Source: Lentzea tibetensis
GTDB taxonomy: Bacteria > Actinomycetota > Actinomycetes > Mycobacteriales > Pseudonocardiaceae
Direction: 5' to 3'
Length of the DNA: 64,000 bases
Assembly (NCBI RefSeq): GCF_007845675.1
Contig: NZ_VOBR01000008.1
Coordinates: forward strand, 186,001-250,000
This document shows positions 8,149 to 15,821 of the stretch, one piece after another. Position 1 is the first letter of the stretch. Every line of letters starts with the position of its first letter. Position numbers and translations under genes: made by a program. The notes below the pieces were generated by a model. The model saw only the letters and a list, made by a program, of their open reading frames with translations, was not told where the DNA came from and did not search any database.

Positions 8149-9260
8149 GCGACACCCACAACGGCGCTGAGGTGCTGGACGCGGTGCGGGCGTTCCTGTC
8201 CCGGTTCAACGCGTTCCCCGATGAGCACTGCGCCCCGATGCTGGCGCTCTGGTACGCGCACACCTGGGCGGCCGAGCACTTCTACGTCACGCCCCGGCTC
8301 GTGCTGTCCAGCGTCGAACCGGGTTCCGGCAAGACACGGGCGCTGGAGGTGGCACGCCACCTCGTGAAAGCACCGGAGATGACGTTCTCCGCGACGTCGG
8401 CCGCGCTGTTCCGCATGGTCGGCGCAGGCCCGATCTCCATCCTGTTCGACGAGGTGGACGCGATCTTCGACGCCAAGGGGTCAGGGAACGAAGACCTGCG
8501 CGCACTACTGAACGCGGGCTACAAGCGGTCTGCGATGGTCGCCCGCTGCAAAGGCGATGCGAACAACATGATGATCGAGCGGTTTCCGGTCTACGCGCCT
8601 GCCGCACTGGCGGGTATCGCCGGACGGATGCCCGCGACCATCACCACGCGCGCCATCACCATCCACATGCGCCGACGTCGAGTCGACGAGAAAGTGGACG
8701 CGTTCCGCGAACGGCGGGTGGAAGTCGAGTCCGAACCGATCCGCGACGCGCTCGCAACGTGGATGGAATGCGTCGGCGAACGGGTCGGCGCGGCCGTGCC
8801 GGAGATGCCCGAGGGTGTCACCGACCGGCCTGCCGAAATCTGGGAACCGTTGCTCGCGATCGCGGATGTTGCCGGAGGGCACTGGCCGGACACCGCTCGT
8901 GCGTCGTGCGTGCATTTCGTGACGACCGCGAACGCCACGCCGACCTCTCCCGGTATCCGGCTACTGGCAGACCTGCGGACGATTTTCAACGAACGCAACG
9001 TCCTGCGGATGAGCACCGTGGAAATCCTCGCCGTGCTGCACAGCATGGACGAGGCCCCGTGGGGAGACCTCTACGGAAAGCCGCTCACCGCGCGCGGACT
9101 GGCCTCCGAGCTGGGTGTCTACGGAGTCAAGGTCACGCCGTACAAGAGCAATAACAAGACGTTCAAGGGCTACGTGGTCGAGGGGCAAACCGGACTCGGC
9201 GACGCATGGGCACGCTATCTGCCTGCCGAGGTATCCACCGCATCGCCGGAAGGGCTCTGA
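8145..9260 (+). CDS. DUF3631-domain ATPase (AICE replication helicase-like)
   Basis: A 371-aa protein starting in a 4-bp overlap with the prim-pol gene. Walker A is EPGSGKTRAL (K63), Walker B ILFDEVDAIFD (D102), with an arginine-rich sensor region TTRAITIHMRRRR. The C-terminal half (AIADVAGGHWPDTAR onwards) is the DUF3631 domain. Such proteins sit beside prim-pol genes in actinomycete integrative elements and are presumed to unwind or load the replication machinery. Function inferred from neighbourhood; family clear. Confidence 0.85.
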   Translation: MSDTHNGAEVLDAVRAFLSRFNAFPDEHCAPMLALWYAHTWAAEHFYVTPRLVLSSVEPGSGKTRALEVARHLVKAPEMTFSATSAALFRMVGAGPISILFDEVDAIFDAKGSGNEDLRALLNAGYKRSAMVARCKGDANNMMIERFPVYAPAALAGIAGRMPATITTRAITIHMRRRRVDEKVDAFRERRVEVESEPIRDALATWMECVGERVGAAVPEMPEGVTDRPAEIWEPLLAIADVAGGHWPDTARASCVHFVTTANATPTSPGIRLLADLRTIFNERNVLRMSTVEILAVLHSMDEAPWGDLYGKPLTARGLASELGVYGVKVTPYKSNNKTFKGYVVEGQTGLGDAWARYLPAEVSTASPEGL

Positions 9261-9261
9261 C

Positions 9262-9480
9262 ATGGACGAGAACGACCGGACGTCTGTCGAGTACATCGTG
9301 TTGACGGTGGAGCAGGCGGCAAAGCGACTCAACATCGGCCGGACGCTCATGTACGAGCTGGTCAGCAATGGCGAGGTGGAGTCGGTGCACATCGGCCGCC
9401 TGCGCCGCATTCCTTTGGACGCGCTTACGAGGTACGTCGCAAAGCTCATGTCCAGCACGCCCAGCCCGGAAGCTGCGTAG
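9262..9480 (+). CDS. xis: Excisionase (Xis), MerR/BldC-like helix-turn-helix
   Basis: A 72-aa protein with the excisionase signature LTVEQAAKRLNIGRTLMYEL, then HIGRLRRIPLDAL. It begins 1 nt after the DUF3631 stop and ends 11 nt before the integrase. The expected role is to bend DNA at the attachment site so that the integrase excises rather than inserts the element. The family is clear from sequence, and the position between replication and int genes is standard. Confidence 0.9.
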   Translation: MDENDRTSVEYIVLTVEQAAKRLNIGRTLMYELVSNGEVESVHIGRLRRIPLDALTRYVAKLMSSTPSPEAA

Positions 9481-9491
9481 GAGGGGGAACC

Positions 9492-10757
9492 ATGGGACGC
9501 AAGTCGAATGGCGAGTCGAGCATCTACGAAGGTTCTGACGGCTACTGGCACGGGCGCGTCACGGTCGGAACAAAGGATGATGGCAGTCCCGATCGACGGC
9601 ATGTGCAGGCCCTAACGCGGCCGGAGGTTGCGAAGAAGGTTGCCAAGCTCGAACAAGAGCGCGACGCGGGCAAAGTTCGTAAGACCGGCAAAGCCTGGAC
9701 GGTCGAGAAGTGGCTGAACCATTGGCTGGAGAACATAGTTGCCCCGCCTGCTATCACTGAGAACGCATTCAGCGCTTACGAGGTCGCGGCACGCGTGCAT
9801 CTCATCCCCGGCATCGGCAAGCATCGGATCGACAAGCTCGAACCGGAACACCTGGAGAAGTTCTACCGAAAGATGATCCGCGAAGGCGCGAAGTCGTCGC
9901 GTGCTCACCAGGTGCACCGGACGATCCGAGCGGCGCTGAACATCGCCGTGCGACGTAAGCACATCACCGAGAACCCGGCATTGCTCGCGCATGCTCCCAA
10001 GATCGAGGATTTCGAGGTCGAGCCCTACACCGTGGACGAGGTCAAGAAGCTGCTTGAAGCGGCGCAGGCACGGCGCAACAGCGCGCGATGGGCAATCGCA
10101 CTCGCGCTCGGTTTGCGCCAGGGTGAGGCTCTTGGCCTGCGATGGGCAGACGTCAATCTCGATGTCGGCACGCTGAACGTGCGTCGTAGCCGTCTGCGTC
10201 CTCGGTGGAAGCACGGGTGCGCTGACTCCTGCGGTCGCAAGCTCGGTGGTCATTGCCCTCAGCGGGTGCCCCTGCGGAAGGAGACGGCCGGTACGAAGTC
10301 ACGAGCGGGTACGCGCGGGATCGGCCTACCTGACGAGCTTGTGACGTTGCTGGAGCAGCACAGGGCCACGCAGGGCAGGGAGCGGCAGCGCGCGGCGCAG
10401 CTCTGGACGGAGAGCGGCTATGTGTTCACCACGCCGACCGGTGGCCCCTTGAATCCGCGCACGGACTACACCGAGTGGAAGAGGCTGCTGAAGGCCGCAG
10501 GTGTCCCGGACGGTCGGCTGCACGATGCTCGGCACACGGCCGCGACGGTGCTGCTGTTGCTCGGCGTCGCCGAGCGGACGGTGATGGGGATCATGGGCTG
10601 GTCGAACACGGCGATGGCTGCCAAGTACCAGCACATCACGGCAGCGATCCGGCGAGACGTCGCTCAGCGCGTCGGTGGGCTGCTCTGGAGGCCTGCCGAG
10701 GCGGCCGACGAATCGGGCGACGAGGACGGCACGGCAGCGGTACCGGTTCCGGCCTAG
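9492..10757 (+). CDS. int: Tyrosine site-specific integrase
   Basis: A 421-aa tyrosine recombinase. An N-terminal arm-binding beta domain (YWHGRVTVGTKDDG) and core-binding SAM-like helices precede the catalytic domain with R209 (LRQGEALGLRW), H344xxR347 (HDARHT), the GWSN segment and nucleophile Y379 (AKYQHI). An insertion near residues 236-255 (GCADSCGRKLGGHC) places three Cys and a His together and may bind zinc. RBS GGAGGGGG precedes ATG 9492. The gene ends beside 12-bp tandem repeats, a hairpin and the tRNA-Ser 3' end, its presumed target. Confidence 0.92.
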   Translation: MGRKSNGESSIYEGSDGYWHGRVTVGTKDDGSPDRRHVQALTRPEVAKKVAKLEQERDAGKVRKTGKAWTVEKWLNHWLENIVAPPAITENAFSAYEVAARVHLIPGIGKHRIDKLEPEHLEKFYRKMIREGAKSSRAHQVHRTIRAALNIAVRRKHITENPALLAHAPKIEDFEVEPYTVDEVKKLLEAAQARRNSARWAIALALGLRQGEALGLRWADVNLDVGTLNVRRSRLRPRWKHGCADSCGRKLGGHCPQRVPLRKETAGTKSRAGTRGIGLPDELVTLLEQHRATQGRERQRAAQLWTESGYVFTTPTGGPLNPRTDYTEWKRLLKAAGVPDGRLHDARHTAATVLLLLGVAERTVMGIMGWSNTAMAAKYQHITAAIRRDVAQRVGGLLWRPAEAADESGDEDGTAAVPVPA

Positions 10758-10762
10758 CGGCC

Positions 10763-10786
10763 ACAACTGAGACGACAATTGAGACT
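10763..10786. repeat. Tandem 12-bp repeats, candidate integrase arm-binding sites
   Basis: ACAACTGAGACG (10763-10774) is followed directly by ACAATTGAGACT (10775-10786), two 12-bp units differing at two positions. They lie just inside the right end of the element, where arm-type sites of tyrosine integrases are expected. Confidence 0.6.
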
Positions 10787-10792
10787 AGATGA

Positions 10793-10830
10793 CAGAGCCC
10801 CGATCACCTGTGGTGGTGATCGGGGCTCTG
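10793..10830. terminator. 16-bp perfect hairpin between integrase and tRNA-Ser
   Basis: Arms 10793-10808 and 10815-10830 are perfect complements (CAGAGCCCCGATCACC) with a 6-nt loop. It lies between two convergent genes and probably ends both the integrase and the tRNA transcript. Confidence 0.8.
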
Positions 10831-10835
10831 ACCTG

Positions 10836-10920
10836 CGGTGGCGGTGGGATTTGAACCCACGGAGGGTTGCCCCTCACACGCTTTCGAGGCGTGCTCCTTC
10901 GGCCGCTCGGACACGCCACC
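10836..10920 (-). tRNA. tRNA-Ser(CGA)
   Basis: The minus strand folds as a class II tRNA. The acceptor GGTGGCG pairs with CGCCACC, the anticodon loop CTCGAAA gives CGA, there is a long variable arm, and the T arm contains GGTTCAAAT. The 3' CCA is not encoded (discriminator G is followed by CAG). Its 3' end faces the AICE integrase, so it is the likely attachment site. Confidence 0.95.
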
Positions 10921-10952
10921 GCTAAGAACAATACAAGACGAAGGCCATCGAC

Positions 10953-11408
10953 TTAACGCTGCCCCCGGAAGAACGATTCGAGCAGGTCAACGCACTCGGC
11001 CTCGAGCACACCGCCGCGCACCTCGGGCCGGTGGTTGAGTCTGCGGTCCCGCACCACGTCCCAAAGCGACCCCACAGCCCCGGTTTTGGGCTCCCATGCG
11101 CCGAAGATCACACGGGACACGCGCGCGAGCACTAGGGCCCCGGCGCACATCGTGCAGGGCTCGACGGTCACCGCCAGGGTGCAGCCGTCCAACCGCCACC
11201 CGTCGCCGAACTCCGCGGCGGCGGCGCGGAGGGCCAGGATCTCGGCGTGCGCGGTGGGATCACCGAGTGCCTCACGCGCGTTGCACGCGGAGGCCAGCGC
11301 GGAACCGGACGGTGAGAACACGACGGCACCGATGGGCACGTCGGCACCCGAATCACGCGCAACGCGAAGCGCCGCGCGGATCATGTCCTCATCAGACGGC
11401 AACGTCAC
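10953..11408 (-). CDS. tadA: tRNA-specific adenosine deaminase TadA
   Basis: A 151-aa zinc-dependent deaminase that converts A34 to inosine in tRNA-Arg(ACG). Visible motifs are the catalytic HAE (H54, E56) and PCTMC (C85, C88), with the family's usual length and the C-terminal FFRGQR. It overlaps the upstream partner gene by 4 bp. A tRNA-Arg(ACG), its natural substrate, is encoded at 47150-47225 in this window and is the integration target of the second AICE. Confidence 0.95.
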   Translation of the reverse strand: MTLPSDEDMIRAALRVARDSGADVPIGAVVFSPSGSALASACNAREALGDPTAHAEILALRAAAAEFGDGWRLDGCTLAVTVEPCTMCAGALVLARVSRVIFGAWEPKTGAVGSLWDVVRDRRLNHRPEVRGGVLEAECVDLLESFFRGQR

Positions 11409-11893
11409 GCCTGAATGGTGTCCAGGAGCTTGACGAACTCGTCGCCGAACCCGACCCGCTGCGCGATCATCTGGAGCTGCTCGTCGGGGTAGAGGTCGAC
11501 CTCGTCCACGATGATCTGCAGCTCGTGCGACGGCATGCCTAGGTCGGCGAGCACCGAGAGATCACCCTCGGGCCACAGCTCGTTGTCCTCTTCGTCGGGT
11601 GGTTCGACGCGGAGCAGGTCCAGCACGTCGGCCGCGATGTCGTAGTCCAGCGCGGCGGCGGCGTCGGACAGCAGCAGCGCGACTCCGCCTGGCACCGGCC
11701 TCAGGATGATGAAGAACTCGTCGTCGACGGCGAGAAGTCCGAAGAACGCTCCCGTCGATCGCATCTGACGCAGCTGGGTGATCGCCGCATCGAGCTCGGA
11801 CAGCGCGGAACTGTCCATCCTGCTGCACCGCCAACGGCCGTCCTCTCGGACCACCGCCACCGCGAAGCCGTTGACCGGCTCCTGCTCCGTCAT
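11405..11893 (-). CDS. tRNA adenosine deaminase-associated protein
   Basis: A 162-aa acidic protein of the family found immediately upstream of tadA in actinobacteria. Its start (ATG 11893) is followed by EPVNGFAVAVVREDGRWRC. Later segments LLLSDAAAALDYDIAADVLDLL and LGMPSHELQIIVDEVDLYPDEQL are characteristic. ATGA overlap with tadA implies co-translation. Biochemical role unknown; a regulatory or scaffold function is only suggested by the tight pairing. The reading frame extends far upstream as an open shadow, which I do not take as coding. Confidence 0.85.
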   Translation of the reverse strand: MTEQEPVNGFAVAVVREDGRWRCSRMDSSALSELDAAITQLRQMRSTGAFFGLLAVDDEFFIILRPVPGGVALLLSDAAAALDYDIAADVLDLLRVEPPDEEDNELWPEGDLSVLADLGMPSHELQIIVDEVDLYPDEQLQMIAQRVGFGDEFVKLLDTIQA

Positions 11894-11971
11894 GGTCACA
11901 CCGTAGGGGTCGGACGACCTTCCCGGTAGCTGAGCCCCCGCACATCGCGTGACGGCTGTCACTATCGAGTC

Positions 11972-13186
11972 ATGAGCACAACCACGACGGATCCCCGGTT
12001 CACCGGCCTGCTCGAGGCCGCCCGCGCGCTGCAGCCCCGCACGGTGGCGCTCCGGCGGCAGATCCACAAGCACCCCGAACAGGGGCTGAAGCTGCCGAAC
12101 ACCCAGGCTTCGGTGTTGCACGCGCTGGAGGGGCTGCCGTTGCACGTGACCACGGGGAAGTCGACGACGTCGGTCGTCGCGGTGCTCGACGGTGAGGAGC
12201 CCGGACCGACGGTGCTGCTGCGCGGCGACATGGACGCGCTGCCACTCCAGGAGGCGACGGGGCTCAACTACTCGTCCGAAGTGGACGGCTCGATGCACGC
12301 CTGCGGGCACGACACGCACGTGGCGATGCTGGCGTCGGCGGCGCGGCTGCTCGCGGACCGCAAGGGCGCGTTGAAGGGCAAGGTCGTGTTCATGTTCCAG
12401 CCGGGCGAGGAGGGCTTCCACGGCGCCCGCTTCATGCTGGACGAGGGTCTGCTGGACGTGGCGGGGCGGCCGGTGGAGAAGGCGTTCGCGCTGCACATCA
12501 CGTCGACGCTGCGCAGCGGTGTGGTGACGTGCAGGCCGGGGCCGATCATGGCGAGCGCGGACACGTTCCACGTGCACGTGAAGGGGCGTGGCGGGCACGG
12601 TGCGATGCCGCACGACGCGCTGGACCCGGTGCCCGCGGCGGCGGCGATGGTGGGTGCGCTGCAGACGATGGTCGGCAGGCGGGTGAGCGTGCACGCGCCC
12701 GCGGTCGTGACGGTCGCGCACCTCAAGGCGGGCACGACGACCAACATCATCCCGGAGACGGCGACGCTCGAGGGCACGATCCGGACGTTGTCCGAGGCCA
12801 CCCGCGGCCTGGTCCACAAGGAGCTCAAGCAGGTCGTCAAGCACACGGCCGCCGCGTACGGCTGCCACGCCGAGGTCAGCATCGTGCCCGGATATCCGGT
12901 CACGGTGAACGACGACCGCGTCGGGCAGCACGTCGTCGACCTGGCCGCCGAGTCGATGGGCGCGCGGTGGAGCGAGCCGATGACGGACCCGCTGATGGGT
13001 GCCGAGGACTTCTCGTACGTGCTGCAGAAGGTGCCGGGCGCGCTGGCGTTCCTCGGGGCCTGCCCGCGCGGTGTCGATCTGGCCGAAGCGGCGCCGAACC
13101 ACTCCAACCGCGTGCTGTTCGACGAGGCCGCGATGGAGCACGGCGTCGCGACGTATGCGGCGTTCGCACTGGACGCTCTCCGGTGA
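11972..13186 (+). CDS. M20-family amidohydrolase (hippurate/indole-acetyl-amino acid hydrolase type)
   Basis: A 404-aa metal-dependent amidohydrolase. Metal-site motifs are GDMDALPLQE, HACGHDTHVAML, QPGEEG and the late MGAEDFSYVLQKVPGALAFLG. The dimerisation domain starts near GRGGHGAMPHDALDP. Family members hydrolyse N-acyl amino acids or amidohydrolase-type conjugates in the cytoplasm, and the natural substrate cannot be read from the sequence. Divergent from the tadA pair across 78 bp and 7 bp before tyrA, so possibly co-expressed with it. Confidence 0.9.
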   Translation: MSTTTTDPRFTGLLEAARALQPRTVALRRQIHKHPEQGLKLPNTQASVLHALEGLPLHVTTGKSTTSVVAVLDGEEPGPTVLLRGDMDALPLQEATGLNYSSEVDGSMHACGHDTHVAMLASAARLLADRKGALKGKVVFMFQPGEEGFHGARFMLDEGLLDVAGRPVEKAFALHITSTLRSGVVTCRPGPIMASADTFHVHVKGRGGHGAMPHDALDPVPAAAAMVGALQTMVGRRVSVHAPAVVTVAHLKAGTTTNIIPETATLEGTIRTLSEATRGLVHKELKQVVKHTAAAYGCHAEVSIVPGYPVTVNDDRVGQHVVDLAAESMGARWSEPMTDPLMGAEDFSYVLQKVPGALAFLGACPRGVDLAEAAPNHSNRVLFDEAAMEHGVATYAAFALDALR

Positions 13187-13193
13187 GAGCAGA

Positions 13194-14144
13194 ATGTCTC
13201 GTGTGCGAGACGTGTGCGTGGTCGGACTGGGACTGATCGGCGGCTCCGTGCTGCGCGCCGCGAAGGCGGCGGGGCGGACGGTCTGGGGCGCGGCCGAGCT
13301 GGCGGACGCGGTGAAGGCCGAACAGGACGGCTTCACCGTGTTCCCGCTCGACGAGGCACTCGCGAAGGCGAGAGACGAAGACGCGCTCGTGGTGCTCGCC
13401 GTCCCGCTGCCCGCGGTGCCGGACGTGCTGCGCAAGGTCCGTCCCGGCACCCGGCTCACCGACGTCACGAGCGTCAAGGGGCCGGTCTCCGACGCCGTCC
13501 ACCGGTACGCGCCGGAGGCCAGGTTCGTCGGCGGCCACCCCATGTCCGGCACGAGCCGCAGCGGCTGGGAAGCGGGCCGGGCGGACCTGTTCCGCGGCGC
13601 CGCGTGGGTGGTCACGCCCGAGCAGCTGGACGACGTGCTGATCGACGTGATCACGCTGGCGCTCGACACGGGTGCGCACGTCGTGCCGACGACGCCGGAG
13701 GAGCACGACGCGGCGGTCGCCCGGATCAGCCACCTGCCGCACGTCATGGCGGCGGTGCTCGCGGCGGTCGGCGCGGACGGCGGGCCGCTGGCGCTCGCGC
13801 TGGCGGCGGGCAGCTTCGGTGACGGCACGCGGGTCGCGGGCAGCAGGCCGGAGCTGGTGCGCGCGATGTGCGAGGGCAACAGGGACGCGCTGCTCGGCGC
13901 GGTCGACGACGCGCTGGGCAGGCTCGGCGCGGCCCGCGGTTCGCTCGCCAGCACCGGTGGGCTCGCGAAGACCATCGACGCTGGTCACCAGGCCCGCCAG
14001 CAGCTGGTCACCCAGCCGGACCGGACGCCGCTGACGATCGACCTGACCGCGCCGGAAGCACTGGACGCGCTCAGGAGCCTTGGCGCGCGTGGCGGCCGGA
14101 TCATTGCTCTGAACGGCACAACCGCGAAAGCGGAAACCTCGTAG
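13194..14144 (+). CDS. tyrA: Prephenate dehydrogenase
   Basis: A 316-aa NAD-dependent enzyme converting prephenate to 4-hydroxyphenylpyruvate for tyrosine synthesis. The N-terminal dinucleotide loop is VVGLGLIGGSVLRAA. Conserved segments TDVTSVKGPV, FVGGHPMSGTSRSGWEAG and HDAAVARISHLPHV follow, as in TyrA proteins without an ACT or chorismate mutase domain. The start chosen is ATG 13194, 7 bp after the amidohydrolase stop. Assignment is strong. Confidence 0.92.
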   Translation: MSRVRDVCVVGLGLIGGSVLRAAKAAGRTVWGAAELADAVKAEQDGFTVFPLDEALAKARDEDALVVLAVPLPAVPDVLRKVRPGTRLTDVTSVKGPVSDAVHRYAPEARFVGGHPMSGTSRSGWEAGRADLFRGAAWVVTPEQLDDVLIDVITLALDTGAHVVPTTPEEHDAAVARISHLPHVMAAVLAAVGADGGPLALALAAGSFGDGTRVAGSRPELVRAMCEGNRDALLGAVDDALGRLGAARGSLASTGGLAKTIDAGHQARQQLVTQPDRTPLTIDLTAPEALDALRSLGARGGRIIALNGTTAKAETS

Positions 14145-14153
14145 GGTCGCCGG

Positions 14154-15812
14154 GTGGATCGACGGAAAATCGCCGCCGTCGCCGGTGGGCTCGTGCTCGT
14201 GACCGCCACTGCTGTCGTGCTGCGCCTGGAGAGCACCCCGCAAGGCCTGCAGAAGTTCGTCGACCCTTCAGTCGAGCTGGTCGCCGCGCCCGAGCCGGAG
14301 AAGCCGGTCAACGCGCGCACGTCCGCACTCGAACCGGACACCCTGCAACTCGCCTGGGCGGGCAACTCCGACGCCTACGAGGTGCGCTGGGGCGACCACT
14401 CGCAGCTGGTCAGCGCGGCGGAGGCCGAGCTGACCGGGCTCGTGCCCGACCAGTCGGTCGACGTCGAGATCCGCAGCGTGAACCCGGTCGGCAAGCGGTC
14501 GGACCCGCTCGTCGTGGACGCCGTCCCGCGGCAGGTGCACGCCGACCACGGGTCGGGCAAGCTCAACCAGCCGATCGACCGGTTCGACGGCCCGGAGAGC
14601 CTCGACCCGCGCCAGTGGCGGGTGCTCGGCGACCCGGCGTGCCTCGGGCTGAGGCCGTTCGGCGCGGGCAAGCGCCTCGACGTCAGCTGCTCCACCTCCC
14701 TGCAGTCGAACCGGCCGCTGCGGCTCGCCGTGCCGGACGACGAGGGCGTGGTCGGCCGCGTGATGCTGACGGCCGCAGGCGGCGACGAGAGCTCCATCAA
14801 GCTCCAGCTGCTGCCCGAGCCGCTGCACGACGCGATGCCCCTGGTCGACCCCGTGCAGGGCATGGTGCAGCTCGAGCTCACCAGCCAGGGCACGCGGCTG
14901 CGCGCGGACCCGATCCTCCCGCTCACCGAGAAGCTGATCCCGCTGGGTGACTCCCCGGCGACCGGGCTCGCACCGGAGGCGCGGCATCGCTGGGAGGTGC
15001 GCATCCTCAAGGACGCGGTCATCGCGCTGCGGGACGGCGTGGTCGTCGCGGCCGAGGCGGTCACCGTGCCGTGGACCGTCGCCCGCCCGCGGATCCTGGT
15101 GGACAAGCAGGCGATGCTGGACTCGTTCGGCATCGGCGGCGTGCCGGAACGCGAGATCCCGGCGAGCCGCGTGGGTCTCGGCGAGGGCACCGACCTCGGC
15201 AAGGTGCCGAGCCAGCAGCTCGACGACGCGGTGGCCGCGCGCCTGGTGCTCGCGGTCGCGCCCGAGGCGAAGGGGCCGGTGACCGTCGACTACGGCGGCC
15301 TCCCGCTCACCACCAAGGAGATGAACACCGTCGATCCGAGGTACGTGTACGTCGACGTGCCGCTGAACCGCAGGGAGCCGGCCGTCCGCACGAACGTGCC
15401 GATCCTGATGTCGTCGCTGATCCTCACGCACAAGCCCGGCGCGCGACCGGGCCCGCTGCCCCGCCTGTCCGACCACCAGCCCGCCGCCAACTCGGTGCCG
15501 CCCAAGGTGAAGGCCGTGCACGACTCCGGGATCGAGCCCGCGACGCAGTTCCCGCGCACCGGCCGGGTGCTGATCACCGCCGAGGTCGCCAACGGCAACC
15601 ACGAGGGCATCGAGCTGGAGATCGACGGCAAGCGCCTGCTGACCCTGCCGACGACCGAGGACGGTCCCGCCGCCAGGGGCAGGCACGAGATCTGGGTGAA
15701 GACCACCGACTACTCACCCGGCGGCCACCGGGTGAAGCTGACCGTTCTGCCGCCGGATCATGGCGAACCCGTTACCACCGAAACCGTGTTCGAGGTGCGG
15801 GAAACGTCTTAG
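14154..15812 (+). CDS. Membrane-anchored exported protein with FN3-like and LamG-like regions (paralogue 1)
   Basis: A 552-aa protein with an N-terminal membrane anchor (residues 5-24, KIAAVAGGLVLVTATAVVL). A short FN3-like unit follows (LQLAWAGNSDAYEVRWG ... VDVEIRSVNPVGKRSDP), then a concanavalin-like region opening with DRFDGPESLDPRQWRV. The C-terminal unit may be another beta sandwich (VANGNHEGIELEIDGKR). It closely parallels the next gene in order of motifs, so the two are tandem paralogues. The GTG start is 10 nt after tyrA. Probably binds an extracellular glycan or polymer, but no ligand or catalytic motif is visible. Confidence 0.75.
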   Translation: MDRRKIAAVAGGLVLVTATAVVLRLESTPQGLQKFVDPSVELVAAPEPEKPVNARTSALEPDTLQLAWAGNSDAYEVRWGDHSQLVSAAEAELTGLVPDQSVDVEIRSVNPVGKRSDPLVVDAVPRQVHADHGSGKLNQPIDRFDGPESLDPRQWRVLGDPACLGLRPFGAGKRLDVSCSTSLQSNRPLRLAVPDDEGVVGRVMLTAAGGDESSIKLQLLPEPLHDAMPLVDPVQGMVQLELTSQGTRLRADPILPLTEKLIPLGDSPATGLAPEARHRWEVRILKDAVIALRDGVVVAAEAVTVPWTVARPRILVDKQAMLDSFGIGGVPEREIPASRVGLGEGTDLGKVPSQQLDDAVAARLVLAVAPEAKGPVTVDYGGLPLTTKEMNTVDPRYVYVDVPLNRREPAVRTNVPILMSSLILTHKPGARPGPLPRLSDHQPAANSVPPKVKAVHDSGIEPATQFPRTGRVLITAEVANGNHEGIELEIDGKRLLTLPTTEDGPAARGRHEIWVKTTDYSPGGHRVKLTVLPPDHGEPVTTETVFEVRETS

Positions 15813-15821
15813 CTTGGCCCC

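Larger units (their letters stand above)
1..10835 (+). mobile_element. Right part of an AICE integrated at tRNA-Ser(CGA)
   Basis: A TraB/FtsK translocase, prim-pol, DUF3631 ATPase, excisionase and tyrosine integrase lie in that order and end 79 bp from the 3' end of tRNA-Ser(CGA), the classical layout of an actinomycete integrative and conjugative element. I searched by eye for a second copy of the tRNA 3' end to the left and did not find it, so the left end is probably beyond base 1. The right boundary lies in or next to the tRNA 3' portion and cannot be fixed without the left copy. Whether the genes at 1-1377 are element cargo is inferred from position. Confidence 0.75.

Noticed and set aside
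1-9491. Second copy of the tRNA-Ser(CGA) 3' end marking the left end of the first AICE
   Set aside because: Looked for and not found in this span; the left end is probably outside the window.
11405-13975. 856-codon minus-strand frame extending upstream of the TadA-associated gene
   Set aside because: Only the last 162 codons look like protein; the rest is antisense to the amidohydrolase and tyrA genes.
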